This document shows positions 35,101 to 44,553 of a stretch of 64,000 nt of DNA, one piece after another. The position numbers and the translations under genes were made by a program. The DNA is from Cafeteria roenbergensis. Lineage: Eukaryota > Sar > Bigyra > Bicosoecida > Cafeteriaceae. Location of the stretch: assembly GCA_008330645.1 (NCBI GenBank), contig VLTN01000029.1:124001-188000 (forward strand), written 5' to 3'. The notes beneath the pieces are model-generated. The model searched no databases and was not told the origin of the DNA. It was given only the letters and a program-made list of their open reading frames with translations. Within the stretch, counting starts at the first letter, position 1. Each line of letters opens with the position of its first letter.

Positions 35101-38100
35101 GGGTGTGCAGGGCGTGGTGCGGTGTGCGAATGTGCGTTGCTGGCCGTCTGGCGGGGGCGAGGGTCGCAGCAGTGGCCGATGGCAGTGTGTGGGGTGCAGC
35201 TGCGGGGGCGATGGCTGGCGGCCGTGACGAGCTCCGGGGGAGGGGGGGGGTGGGCGCATGCGTGTTGTGTTTGATGGGTTGGGCATTGTGCTTGATGGCC
35301 GGGGCGTGGGTGTGGCACGGGTCGGTGTGTGGGTGGAGGGCATGCGGTGGTGTGGCGGCCGTGATGGCGACTGGCGTGGCTGCGCGTGGTCGTTGCTGGG
35401 TGATGCGACCGCAGGATGGCTGGACGGCGGTCATGATGGCTGCACAGAACGGCCACGAGTCGACGGCGGGGCTGCTGCTGGATCGCGGCGCCGACGTGGA
35501 GGCACGGGACAAGGTGAGCGGTGGTGTTGATCCGTGGCAGCGGAGGCGGAGCGGCGTCGCGGCGTCCGCCACGGGGTGGGTTGTGCGCGTACGGTTGGTG
35601 GTGAACGGGTGCGGGCAGTGATGGGCCGGCGGCATTGGTGGGGCCCGGCGGCTTGCACGCAGTGTGCGAGGCGGCGTGTCCTCCGCGGGTGTGGGGTGGC
35701 GGTCGCGGAGGGGGTCATGGCGGCGGCACGGGGTGTCGTGGGGTCTGGTGGTGTGTCGGTCAGGGCCAGGGTCGGTGGGTGGTGCGGTTGTCGGGCCGGC
35801 AGCGGAGGTGGGTGTGCAGGGCGTGGTGCGGTGTGCGAATGTGCGTTGCTGGCCGTCTGGCGGGGGCGACGGTCACAGCAGTGGCCGATGGCAGTGTGTG
35901 GGGTGCAGCTGCGGGGGCGATGGCTGGCGGCCGTGACGAGCTCTGGGGGAGGGGGGGGGGTGGGCGCATGCGTGTTGTGTTTGTTGGGTTGGGCATTGTG
36001 CTGGATGGCCGGGGCGTGGGTGTGGCACGGGTCGGTGTGTGGGTGGAGGGCATGCGGTGGTGTGGCGGCCGTGATGGCGACTGGCGTGGCTGTGCGTGGT
36101 CGTTGCTGGGTGATGCGACCGCAGGATGGCTGGACGGCGGTCATGCTGGCTGCACGGCACGGCCACGAGTCGACGGCGGGGCTGCTGCTGGATCGCGGCG
36201 CCGACGTGGAGGCACGGGACAAGGTGAGCGGTGGTGTTGATCCGTGGCAGCGGAGGCGGAGCGGCGTCGCGGCGTCCGCCACGGGGTGGGTTGTGCGCGT
36301 ACGGTTGGTGGTGAACGGGTGCGGGCAGTGATGGGCCGGCGGCATTGGTGGGGCCCGGCGGCTTGCACGCAGTGTGCGAGGCGGCGTGTCCTCCGCGGGT
36401 GTGGGGTGGCGGTCGCGGAGGGGGTCATGGCAGCGGCACGGGGTGTCGTGGGGTCTGGTGGTGTGTCGGTCAGGGCCAGGGTCGGTGGGTGGTGCGGTTG
36501 TCAGGCCGGGGCCGGGCGCTGGGTGTGCAGGGCGTGGTGCGGTGTGCGAATGTGCGTTGCTGGCCGTCTGGCGGAGGCGACGGTCACAGCAGTGGCCGAT
36601 GGCAGTGTGTGGGGTGCAGCTGCGGGGGCGATGGCTGGCGGCCGTGACGAGCTCTGGGGGAGGGGGGGGGTGGGCGCATGCGTGTTGTGTTTGATGGGTT
36701 GGGCATTGTGCTTGATGGCCGGGGCGTGGGTGTGGCACGGGGTGGTGTGTGGGTGGAGGGCATGCGGTGGTGTGGCGGCCGTGATGGCGACTGGCGTGGC
36801 TGTGCGTGGTCGTTGCTGGGTGATGCGACTGCAGAAGGGCTGGACGGCGGTCGGGCTGGCTGCACTGAACGGCCACGAGTCGACGGCGGGGCTGCTGCTG
36901 GATCGCGGCGCCGACGTGGAGGCACGGGACAAGGTGAGCGGTGGTGTTGATCCGTGGCAGCGGAGGCGGAGCGGCGTCGCGGCGTCGCGGCGTCCGCCAC
37001 GGGGTGGGTTGTGCGCGTACGGTTGGTGGTGAACGGGTGCGGGCAGTGATGGGCCGGCGGCATTGGTGGGGCCCGGCGGCTTGCACGCAGTGTGCGAGGC
37101 GGCGTGTCCTCCGCGGGTGTGGGGTGGCGGTCGCGGAGGGGGTCATGGCGGCGGCACGGGGTGTCGTGGGGTCTGGTGGTGTGTCGGTCAGGGCCAGGGT
37201 CGGTGGGTGGTGCGGTTGTCAGGCCGGGGCCGGGCGCTGGGTGTGCAGGGCGTGGTGCGGTGTGCGAATGTGCGTTGCTGGCCGTCTGGCGGGGGCGAGG
37301 GTCACAGCAGTGGCCGATGGCAGTGTGTGGGGTGCAGCTGCGGGGGCGATGGCTGGCGGCCGTGACGAGCTCCAGGAGGGGTGGGCGCATGCGTGTTGTG
37401 TTTGATGGGTTGGGCATTGTGCTTGATGGCCGGGGCGTGGGTGTGGCACGGGTCGGTGTGTGGGTGGAGGGCATGCGGTGGTGTGGCGGCCGTGGTGGCG
37501 ACTGGCGTGGCTGCGCGTGGTCGTTGCTGGGTGATGCGACTGCAGGATGGCTGGACGGCGGTCATGCTGGCTGCACAGAACGGCCACGAGTCGACGGCGG
37601 GGCTGCTGCTGGATCGCGGCGCCGACGTGGAGGCACGGGACAAGGTGAGCGGTGGTGTTGATCCGTGGCAGCGGAGGCGGAGCGGCGTCGCGGCGTCGCG
37701 GCGTCCGCCACGGGGTGGGTTGTGCGCGTACGGTTGGTGGTGAACGGGTGCGTGCAGTGATGGGCCGGCGGCATTGGTGGGGCCCGGCGGCTTGCACGCA
37801 GTGTGCGAGGCGGCGTGTCCGCAGCGGGTGTGGGGTGGCGGTCGCGGAGGGGGCATGGCGGCGGCACGGGGTGTCGTGGGGTCTGGTGGTGTGTCGGTCA
37901 GGGCCAGGGTCGGTGGGTGGTGCGGTTGTCAGGCCGGGGCCGGGGCGCTGGTGTGCAGGGCGTGGTGCGGTGTGCGAATGTGCGTTGCTGGCCGTCTGGC
38001 GGTCGGGGCGAGGGTCGCAGCAGTGGCCGATGGCAGTGTGTGGGGTGCAGCTGCGGGGGCGATGGCTGGCGTCCGTGACGAGCTCCGGGGGAGGGGGGGG

Positions 38101-39301
38101 GTGGGCGCATGCGTGTTGTGTTTGATGGGTTGGGCATTGTGCTTGATGGCCGGGGCGTGGGTGTGGCACGGGTCGGTGTGTGGGTGGAGGGCATGCGGTG
38201 GTGTGGCGGCCGTGGCGGCGACTGGCGTGGCTGCGCGTGGTCGTTGCTGGGTGATGCGACTGCAGGATGGCTGGACGGCGGTCATGCTGGCTGCACAGAA
38301 CGGCCACGAGTCGACGGCGGGGCTGCTGCTGGATCGCGGCGCCGACGTCGAGGCAAGGACTTCGGTGCGTCTTTGGTGTGCTTTGCAGAGCCTCACGTCC
38401 TCGCGCAAATCGGTCGTGGCACTGCCCTGCATGGCCTTCTCCCTTCTGCCTGAGCTAACCACCTGCTAGAGCGCCTCGCGTCGACGTTCGCTCGTTCGGT
38501 GGCCTTGGGGCCCCTTGGCTGTTCTCCTGCCCTCAGGCGCCATTCCAGTCACTCTTGCTTTCTTGTTTGCGCCATAAGCCACCGCCTGGTTCTTGCGCGT
38601 GTCCTTCCGAGCTGCCGTGGTTTGCAGTCAGGCGCCACGGCACTGCTGATTGCGCTGAGGAAGTGCCGTCTCGGTGCTGCTGGTGTGCTCCTGAAGGCAG
38701 GTGCCGATATTGGAGCCTGCGATAAGGTGAGGAGGGTCGCACTTGGGAGCTGTCACGCCTCTGACCATCCGCTGTGCCCGAGACTCGCACTTCTTGGCAA
38801 GCGTGGGATGTCGCGCCGCATTTCGTTCGTGGGCACCGTTGCCTCTCAACAAGAGCGCGCATCGTAGACCGGACCGCATGAGCACAGGATGGCCGGAACG
38901 CATTGCTGACGGCTGCTTCCGCGGGCATGGAATCCATGGTGCGGGAGCTGTTGGATCGGGGCGCGGACGTGGAGGTGACCAATGTCGTAAGTTGCGCTTG
39001 GGTTCGGTTCGGGCTGCTCCACGTGCCTTGCAGGCGAACAAGTTCTGGGCAGCGGCATTTTCGTGCCCCGCACGTCCAGCGCTGCTGCTGCTTCCCTCGA
39101 AGCGCTCGGCTTGGCGCTGAACAATGCACTGCTTACTTGCACAAAGCCCTGTTTGTTTGCTCGCAGGCCGGCGAAACTGCGCTTTCCGTTGCCGCCAACG
39201 CCTCAGTGACGAGGGCGCTTGAGCAAGCTGACTGCCTCCAGCGTTGGCATCGGCGCGCAAACCTGGCTTTGTGGCGCCGAGCCCGTTCGGAAACCGGTTG
39301 A
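29110..39301 (+). CDS. Ankyrin-repeat protein, 18 exons, one 33-residue repeat per exon
   Basis: Predicted exons: 29110-29214; 29417-29515; thirteen 99-bp exons starting at 29721, 30429, 31146, 31856, 32576, 33288, 33990, 34707, 35415, 36125, 36835, 37546 and 38266; then 38628-38726, 38888-38986 and 39167-39301. All junctions are GT-AG and phase 0, giving ~607 residues. Exon 1 (MANLTPDALADAIAAGQFDK) is an N-cap and exon 18 a half-repeat C-cap ending RRARSETG. Array repeats follow [DNK]GWTAVM.AA..GHESTA then GLLLDRGADVEAR. This is a canonical ankyrin solenoid, a family that binds other proteins. No signal peptide, membrane segment or catalytic domain is present, so a cytoplasmic binding or recognition protein is likely. 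The partner is unknown. Outer exons 2 and 16-18 are diverged singles; the middle thirteen form a tandem array. The stop lies only ~11 bp before an R1 repeat. Confidence 0.88.
29721..38364 (+). repeat. Tandem array of thirteen ~710-bp exon-plus-intron units
   Basis: Exon starts are spaced 708, 717, 710, 720, 712, 702, 717, 708, 710, 710, 711 and 720 bp. Each unit is a 99-bp ankyrin exon plus a 603-621-bp intron, and the introns are nearly identical to each other. The last ~60 bp of the intron before exon 3 already match the unit, marking the left border; the right border falls within exon 15, whose final codons diverge. Introns carry mosaic block variants (for example cagcggaggtgg at ~32250 and ~35800; gcggaggcgac at ~33024 and ~36574; ctccaggagg at ~33815 and ~37371; ccgcagcggg at ~34260 and ~37820). 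All four pairs are five units apart. A G-run of variable length follows GAGCTC. Long minus-strand frames across the array are side effects of repetition. Confidence 0.93.
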
Positions 39302-39311
39302 GTTCATATTT

Positions 39312-39552
39312 TGGAAATGATCGAAATCTAGGGCTGCTGTTCAACTTGGTTGGCATCGAAACGCTACCGCTAAACCTTGCGAGCGCATGTGGCTCTGCTT
39401 TCTACGGCAGAGCTGCACCTCGCCGATCGTCAATCGTTTTGCGCCCTCCGAGAAGCGAGCGCACCCGGTGGTCTAGCCCACGTGGGCTTCCCGGGCGACC
39501 CCCCGTACCGTCTCGCGCGCGCGCCCCGTGTGTCGTGTGCGTGAACTCGTTT
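39312..39552 (-). repeat. Dispersed repeat R1, copy a (partial)
   Basis: This starts TGGAAATGATCGAAATCT about 11 bp after the ankyrin stop. Bases 39312-39510 match 46372-46570 with a single substitution, and 39312-39552 match 40874-40629 inverted at lower identity. No coding capacity. The family is unnamed; it may be a mobile-element end or a non-autonomous element. Confidence 0.85.
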
Positions 39553-39563
39553 GAACTCGTGTG

Positions 39564-39827
39564 ATGGCCTCTTCCACGCGTCGTTCGGCGGCCGCCGCGG
39601 CGGCCGCGGCAGCTGCCGTGTCAGCTGCCGTGGCTCCGGCGTCCCCGCCCGACCTGGTCGAGCCGCAGGACTTCCGGTTGGCAGACCTGGCGGCCGGCTC
39701 GTCCGACACCAGCTGGCTCGACTTCGCGAACGAGCTGGCGGGGCCCGATGGCCTTGTCTTGTCGGCGTTCCGCGGAGCGGCTCGGTGTCTTCCTGCCGAA
39801 CAAACGAAGGTTGAGTCGGAGACGTAG
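39564..39827 (+). CDS. Short ORF of 87 residues within the repeat-rich island
   Basis: ATG 39564 (MASSTRRSAAAAAA) to TAG 39827. After an Ala run the product reads DLVEPQDFRLADLAAGSSDT and TSWLDFANELAGPDGLVLSAF, which looks like real protein rather than shadow. It begins right after R1 copy a and may be a remnant or first exon of a gene carried by the repeat. I recognise no family. Confidence 0.3.
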   Translation: MASSTRRSAAAAAAAAAAVSAAVAPASPPDLVEPQDFRLADLAAGSSDTSWLDFANELAGPDGLVLSAFRGAARCLPAEQTKVESET

Positions 39828-39912
39828 ATTCTGCCCCGACAAGGCAGATGAGCCATCTGGTATCTGCTGACCTGAGTGGGCGTTGAGAGGCCGCTTGTTG
39901 GTGGAGGACTGG

Positions 39913-40140
39913 TGTTGACCTAAATGGCTAAAGTTCGGCGCGGCGGGGACCGCACGGGGTCGCCCGAGGGACGGGAGGGAGGGGTCAAACGATCGAATCG
40001 AGCACACGCACACCACTCGGGGCGCGCGCGTACGGCGGGTACGGGTGCGGTGCGGCCGGTGAGCCCACGCGGGCTCGAACCGGTGTGCCCGCCCAAAGGG
40101 CGAGCTTGCGAGCGGGTCGGGATGACCCGCGCCTGCCGTG
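39913..40140 (+). repeat. Dispersed repeat R1, copy b (left part, diverged)
   Basis: TGTTGACCTAAATGGCTAAAG and the following G-rich block (CGCCCGAGGGACGGGAGGG, then GGTCAAACGA) align with the start of copy c at 40561. The rest is more diverged and lacks the right-hand part. It contains GGCTCGAACCGG, which in reverse resembles a Pol III B box. Confidence 0.65.
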
Positions 40141-40560
40141 GGGCAGAGCGGGCCCGGTGTTGTTGCCACATCTGAAGGCGGCCTCTCAACTCGAGGGGAC
40201 AGCAGCACAAGATTTACATCACAAACAGTCACGACACTCTCTTGGGCTGCGCGGATTCCCCACAGCGTGCTGGGGGTGCCCCCGGCGTGACCCAGAGGGT
40301 CCCGAGCTCTCGTCTACCCGCCTGCGTCGGCGGCCAAGTCAAGCAGCTCTCCGGCAAGGCGCGCAGCGTGCACCTCGCTTTGCCCGCCGTGCCATGCGAA
40401 CGCTCGCACAGCACTCCAGGGCCCGTTGCGGTCGGCTTTGAGGTCGTGTCAGAGCAGAGCCGAATTCGTGGCCCACCCGAGCCATGGACGAGGCCCCCCT
40501 CAGAATTTTCTTCGATGCTATCTTGCTTCTGGTTGGCAGAGTGGAGGCGAGGATCGCCGA
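40141..40560. other. Gap between R1 copies, no gene seen
   Basis: About 420 bp of non-repeated sequence between copies b and c. Frames here are short and antisense to one another. I see no RNA gene or promoter I can support. Confidence 0.5.
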
Positions 40561-40874
40561 TGCTGACCTAGTGGCTAAAGATTCGGCTCGGCGGGGACCG
40601 CCAGGGTCGCCCGAGGGACGGGAGGGTGGGTCAAACGAGTTCACGCACACACCACACGGGGCGCGCGCGCGAGACGGTACGGGGGGGTCGCCCGGGAAGC
40701 CCACGTGGGCTAGACCACCGGGTGCGCTCGCTTCTCGGAGGGCGCAAAACGATTGACGATCGGCGAGGTGTAGCTCTGCCGCGGAGGGCAGAGCCACATG
40801 CGCTCGCAAGGTTTTGCGGTGGCGTTTCGATGCCAACCAAGTTGTACAGCAGCCCTAGATTTCGATCACTTCCA
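40561..40874 (+). repeat. Dispersed repeat R1, copy c (longest, ~314 bp)
   Basis: This copy contains both the left block shared with copy b and the right block shared, inverted, with copies a and d, so it defines the element. The right end reads GATTTCGATCACTTCCA. It has several differences from the a/d pair, so it is an older or different subfamily member. Confidence 0.75.
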
Positions 40875-40932
40875 AACCGGAAGTCCATCGAGGTCAGCAC
40901 GCTCGTGGCCTGCTCATCTAGTGCCACGTGGC

Positions 40933-43683
40933 TCACTCGCCTTCGGCCAGCGCTGCTGGCATGGGAGGCTCGGTATTGCCTGTGAAGGGGTTCCACCACT
41001 GGCCCGACGCTGCTGGCCTGCAGGAGGGCTTTGGAATACTCCCATCCCGGGGCTCCAATAGCCCGTCGGGGGAAGCACTCAAGGTCTTGCCGGCAGAACC
41101 TTTCCTGCCGGTGCACCGTTGCCGTGCGGGCCTCTCGATGTCAGCCGTCGTGAGCACTCCGGCGTTGTCATTGCTGGGCTGAGCTTCCCGATGGTTCGAC
41201 TCGGAGGCCTTGTTTTGAATTGCATCTGCTTTCCTGAGCACAGTCTGAGGCTCAGAGAGTGACGGGGCGCTTCGAAACGACATCCCTTCCGAAGCTGCTG
41301 CTCCGTGGGAGAAAGTTGGGCGAGGTGGCGTTGCTTGCCGAGGGTAGCACTGACTCATTCGCAGAATCGTAGCATCGGCCTCATCAAATGCGTCCAGAGC
41401 GCTCAACAGCAATTCAGCGTCTTGACTACGCCGGCCACCGCTGCTGGAGGAGCTGGAACCACGTCGCATTGCTGACCAAGCCGTAAAGCACAGAGCAGAC
41501 CCCAAGCTTTCGGCGGAAGCTTCGAGGCTTTCCGTGTTGGGGCTCCAAGTGTTGCGCGCGAACAGCTGGTACCGGGCAGCGTCGGCTGCCTTGTTCAGTC
41601 GTGACGCGCTGCTGATGGAGAGCATCAATGCAAGCGTTGAGGGGTCCACCGCCAAATCCAGCAAAGTTTCAGAGGGTACGATTGGGCTCGCTTCCGAGGA
41701 GGTTCTGGTCGCTGTTTTGAGCTCATTGCGAACTCTCCGCACAATTGTGCTCACACCAGGAGCTTTCGACCATGCGGTGGCACTGAGTTTGCAGTCGCGC
41801 AGAAAGCCGATGCAGACGGCCTCTCGCAGAAAACTTGCAGTATTACTTTCAGTACAACTTGCATCACGGTGAGTCAGAGCACTTGGTGCCTGTTCGTCCA
41901 TGACTTGATAACAAAGGCAGCACGATGTGGATGTCACGGCCCCGTAGCCGCCACAGGCGCAAGCAGCGTCTTCATCTTCGTCTTCGTCTCCGTCTACGAC
42001 TACGCTGCCTTCACCGTATTCGGCTCCGGCTGCGGCAGCGGCTGCGGGTCCGCCTGCGCGTCCTGCCTTGTCAACGTTGCCGTCATCGTGTTCAGCAGCG
42101 GCAGCGTCAGCGGCTCTGCTTCCAAGATCCAATGTGGACCCTTCTTGGGTGCTGGTGTCAGCGTCCTCCGAGGTTCCAGACGAATCCATGCGCTTCGACC
42201 TTTTGGCACCTTTGTTGTCCAGCTCGTTTCTGCTCCCGGCAGGTCCAGAATCTGGCCTAGCATCGTCCGCGTCTGAATCCGCCCTGCGCCGCTTCACACC
42301 CCGTGTCGCAATTCGTTCTTTCGCACTGGCCGTTGTTCTCTTCAAAACTATCTCGAGCGCTGCCTTCAGCTTGTCATTTTCCACACTCGGCCAAGCGACA
42401 GGCACCGCGTCTGGAGGCGTCTTGAGCAAATCCTCGGCCTTGGTTGACACATCTTTGCATGCCCTCGGCACGCTCTTCAGGAACTCGACCACTTCGGGTG
42501 CTGCTCCATATTCTCCCCGTGCGATCTTGGCAACCCTCTGGGCAGCCAGCACGATTGGAGACCGCGAAATAGAGAATTCTTTCGGCTTAGTCTCGCGCTC
42601 CAGCGCCATAGCCGCCATCAGAGCCGCCCTGGCAGAGTCGAGAGCCATCGACGCGACGTGAACAGCAGTCGCAGCTGTTTCCGGATTGGGGGCAGCCGCT
42701 ACGAGGTTGACTGCACGGGCGGCCAGAGAGGCTGCGACGACGGACGCGCTTGCTGCCTGCCGGGCCATCGAGAGCCGATTCACAGGCTGCGCTTTGCCTT
42801 GGCAGGCTCTGGGGAATTGCCACTTGCCGTCCGCGCCTGGGAGTTGTTCTGCCAGGGTGCACCTCGCATCGTGTCGTCGGCGGTTCAAGGGGCAGCAGTT
42901 CCAGACCTGCGCATGTTCGCCCAGCTTAGGAGCATCTCCCTCCAGGCCGTCCAGCGATGAGTTGAGCGACGTCCACGCCACCGACTCTGGGCGAAGCAGC
43001 GCCATCGAAGGCACGATGTTCTCGCGCAAGGACACGGGGTAGTTGTACACTTGGACGAGTCCGGCCCGGATGCCTTTCTGCCCCGAGGCTATCTGCCGAA
43101 TGTGCTCGAGCCCCTCGAATGCAGTTTTTGCCGCTTCGCGGAGAGAGAAGCTCGGAAGCTTGGCTTTATGTTCCGGGACCCTCACCGACGAAGCCAGGTC
43201 CAAGAACTTTTTCGCAAAGTTGCTCTTGGCAATGTCCTGCATCAAAAATGGTGCAGCTTCTGGCCGGACGAAGCTGCTCGGCCTTGAGTCACCATCACCA
43301 AGTGGCAGGAGCAGCTCATTTTGCCCGCTTTGCTTGACGGGGGAATTTCCCCAGGTGACAACGGGGGCCCAGGAGTGGTTTGTTGCCTTGTGCAGACCAC
43401 GGGCCTCATCAGTGAGCCAGTCCCGCAGCTTGGTCTCAAAGAATTTGATCTTGCTGCTTCCCTTGCCCGTGGCGTTGAGAGGTACGACGCCGTGAACCAC
43501 AAGGTCTGCCACCTCGCAGCCGGTCGACAGTTCAGTGTCCTTTGCGTAGTCGAGCGCTCTTCGCAGCGCCGCCTCAAAGTACTGCAGCGGGTCGACCTTC
43601 ATGTCGGGTCTGCAAGGCTTGTGTGTGGCCAACTCGACCTTACCTGCCTTGAGCAGAGGAATTCGCATTGTCGCGTCGGCCAT
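40933..43683 (-). CDS. Orphan nuclear-looking protein of ~916 residues, lower GC
   Basis: The frame runs to TGA at 40933-40935. I prefer ATG 43683 (MADATMRIPLLKAGK), where the sequence becomes well-ordered; the frame stays open to 44055 with a possible membrane-like stretch (TITVALVVLALCVS). The N-terminal ~320 residues look globular (FFETKLRDWLTDEARGLHK, EAAPFLMQDIAKSNFAKKFL). An Ala-rich helical part follows, then two basic clusters (GVKRRRADSD, GAKRSKRMD) that look like nuclear signals, a Glu/Asp run, and a Cys patch (CACGGYG, SCCLCYQ) that may bind zinc. The C-terminus is Ser-rich and ends PAALAEGE. GC content and codon use are visibly lower than in all long neighbours, and R1 repeats lie on both sides. 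This suggests acquired or mobile-element cargo. I saw no polymerase, integrase or capsid motif. Confidence 0.7.
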   Translation of the reverse strand: MADATMRIPLLKAGKVELATHKPCRPDMKVDPLQYFEAALRRALDYAKDTELSTGCEVADLVVHGVVPLNATGKGSSKIKFFETKLRDWLTDEARGLHKATNHSWAPVVTWGNSPVKQSGQNELLLPLGDGDSRPSSFVRPEAAPFLMQDIAKSNFAKKFLDLASSVRVPEHKAKLPSFSLREAAKTAFEGLEHIRQIASGQKGIRAGLVQVYNYPVSLRENIVPSMALLRPESVAWTSLNSSLDGLEGDAPKLGEHAQVWNCCPLNRRRHDARCTLAEQLPGADGKWQFPRACQGKAQPVNRLSMARQAASASVVAASLAARAVNLVAAAPNPETAATAVHVASMALDSARAALMAAMALERETKPKEFSISRSPIVLAAQRVAKIARGEYGAAPEVVEFLKSVPRACKDVSTKAEDLLKTPPDAVPVAWPSVENDKLKAALEIVLKRTTASAKERIATRGVKRRRADSDADDARPDSGPAGSRNELDNKGAKRSKRMDSSGTSEDADTSTQEGSTLDLGSRAADAAAAEHDDGNVDKAGRAGGPAAAAAAGAEYGEGSVVVDGDEDEDEDAACACGGYGAVTSTSCCLCYQVMDEQAPSALTHRDASCTESNTASFLREAVCIGFLRDCKLSATAWSKAPGVSTIVRRVRNELKTATRTSSEASPIVPSETLLDLAVDPSTLALMLSISSASRLNKAADAARYQLFARNTWSPNTESLEASAESLGSALCFTAWSAMRRGSSSSSSGGRRSQDAELLLSALDAFDEADATILRMSQCYPRQATPPRPTFSHGAAASEGMSFRSAPSLSEPQTVLRKADAIQNKASESNHREAQPSNDNAGVLTTADIERPARQRCTGRKGSAGKTLSASPDGLLEPRDGSIPKPSCRPAASGQWWNPFTGNTEPPMPAALAEGE

Positions 43684-44553
43684 CTGGCAACGAATGAGCC
43701 GAGCGGACCAAATGTACAGGGCGCCGATTGTGCAGTCCGCTGCGAAAGCCGGCGCCTGCGAAGACCGAGTTTGGCACGCGGGCAACAAGGACATGGCGAG
43801 TGAGAACTCCACTTGGGGGCCGCGGGGGAGCAGACGGGTCCCGCTGCCTGGCCCGGGCCGCCGGAGCAGGCGCGCGGCGTCGCTCGTGGGCGCGCGCTCC
43901 GCGTTGTTTGGCGCTGCGCCAGCCGGCGAGCTGAAAGGCGGTCGGAGCAAGAGCCGGCTTACGCAGAGCGCCAAAACGACCAATGCCACAGTAATGGTCC
44001 GCATGCTGCCGGCCAGTCGGGCCTGGCTGGCTGGTACGCTGCGGGCGCAGAGCAAAGCGCTCGGCGGATCGAGCCGTGTTGCACGCCACCCTCTCGTTGC
44101 TCACAGGGGCCGCCCCTCGGCCCGGCTCTCGGTCACGGGGGCAGGAGCAGCGGGAGAGCGACCCCGAGGCCTCGTCCGCGCGCCGTGGGGGGGCGCGCTG
44201 CGGGCCGACGGGGCCCATGCAAGCGGGCCGCTCGAGCGCGCCACGAACCACGCCGCATCTGCGCAGCTCGGGCTCCTCAGCCCTCGCGCCCAGGGACTGC
44301 CCCGCAACGAGGCACTCGCAGAGGCTTGCACTCACGGTTCGAAGCAGCGAGTGCGCGGCCACGTGGCCCCGGGGCGCGGATGTGCGGCGCTGCGCGGCAG
44401 TTTTTCCCCGGACCGATGATCCGCAGCATGTGCAGAGGCCATCGAGCGCGCCTTTCAAACTCTGGCTGGCAGAGCAGAGAGCAGCCAGCAACCACAAGGA
44501 GGCGCGCACGCATCAAGACCGCCCAACCTGGCCGACGAGGCCGAGCATGCACC
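43684..44553. other. Upstream region of the orphan gene, no supported gene
   Basis: GC content rises again here. The open frame of the orphan gene continues to 44055, so 43684-44055 may be coding or 5' UTR. Other frames are overlapping shadows in several phases, none with a convincing start. Confidence 0.4.

Noticed and set aside
29820-38265. CRISPR-like array
   Set aside because: Repeats are ~710 bp units made of exon and intron, not short repeats with unique spacers, and the DNA is clearly eukaryotic.
29649-38462. Long minus-strand open frames (over 500 codons) across the ankyrin array
   Set aside because: They are His/Pro/Thr/Arg-rich, change frame between units, and arise because the near-identical introns lack stop codons in antisense. 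The sense strand gives perfect 99-bp phase-0 ankyrin exons with consensus splice sites.
40040-40130. tRNA gene or tRNA-derived SINE head in R1
   Set aside because: A B-box-like GGTTCGAGCCC occurs in reverse at R1 copy b, but no A box at the right distance and no cloverleaf could be drawn; the longest copy does not keep the motif.
43640-44509. Secreted protein starting RASLWLLAALCSASQSLKG on the minus strand
   Set aside because: The frame begins at GTG, not ATG, overlaps the orphan gene in another phase and soon becomes Arg/Pro-rich. The hydrophobic start looks accidental.
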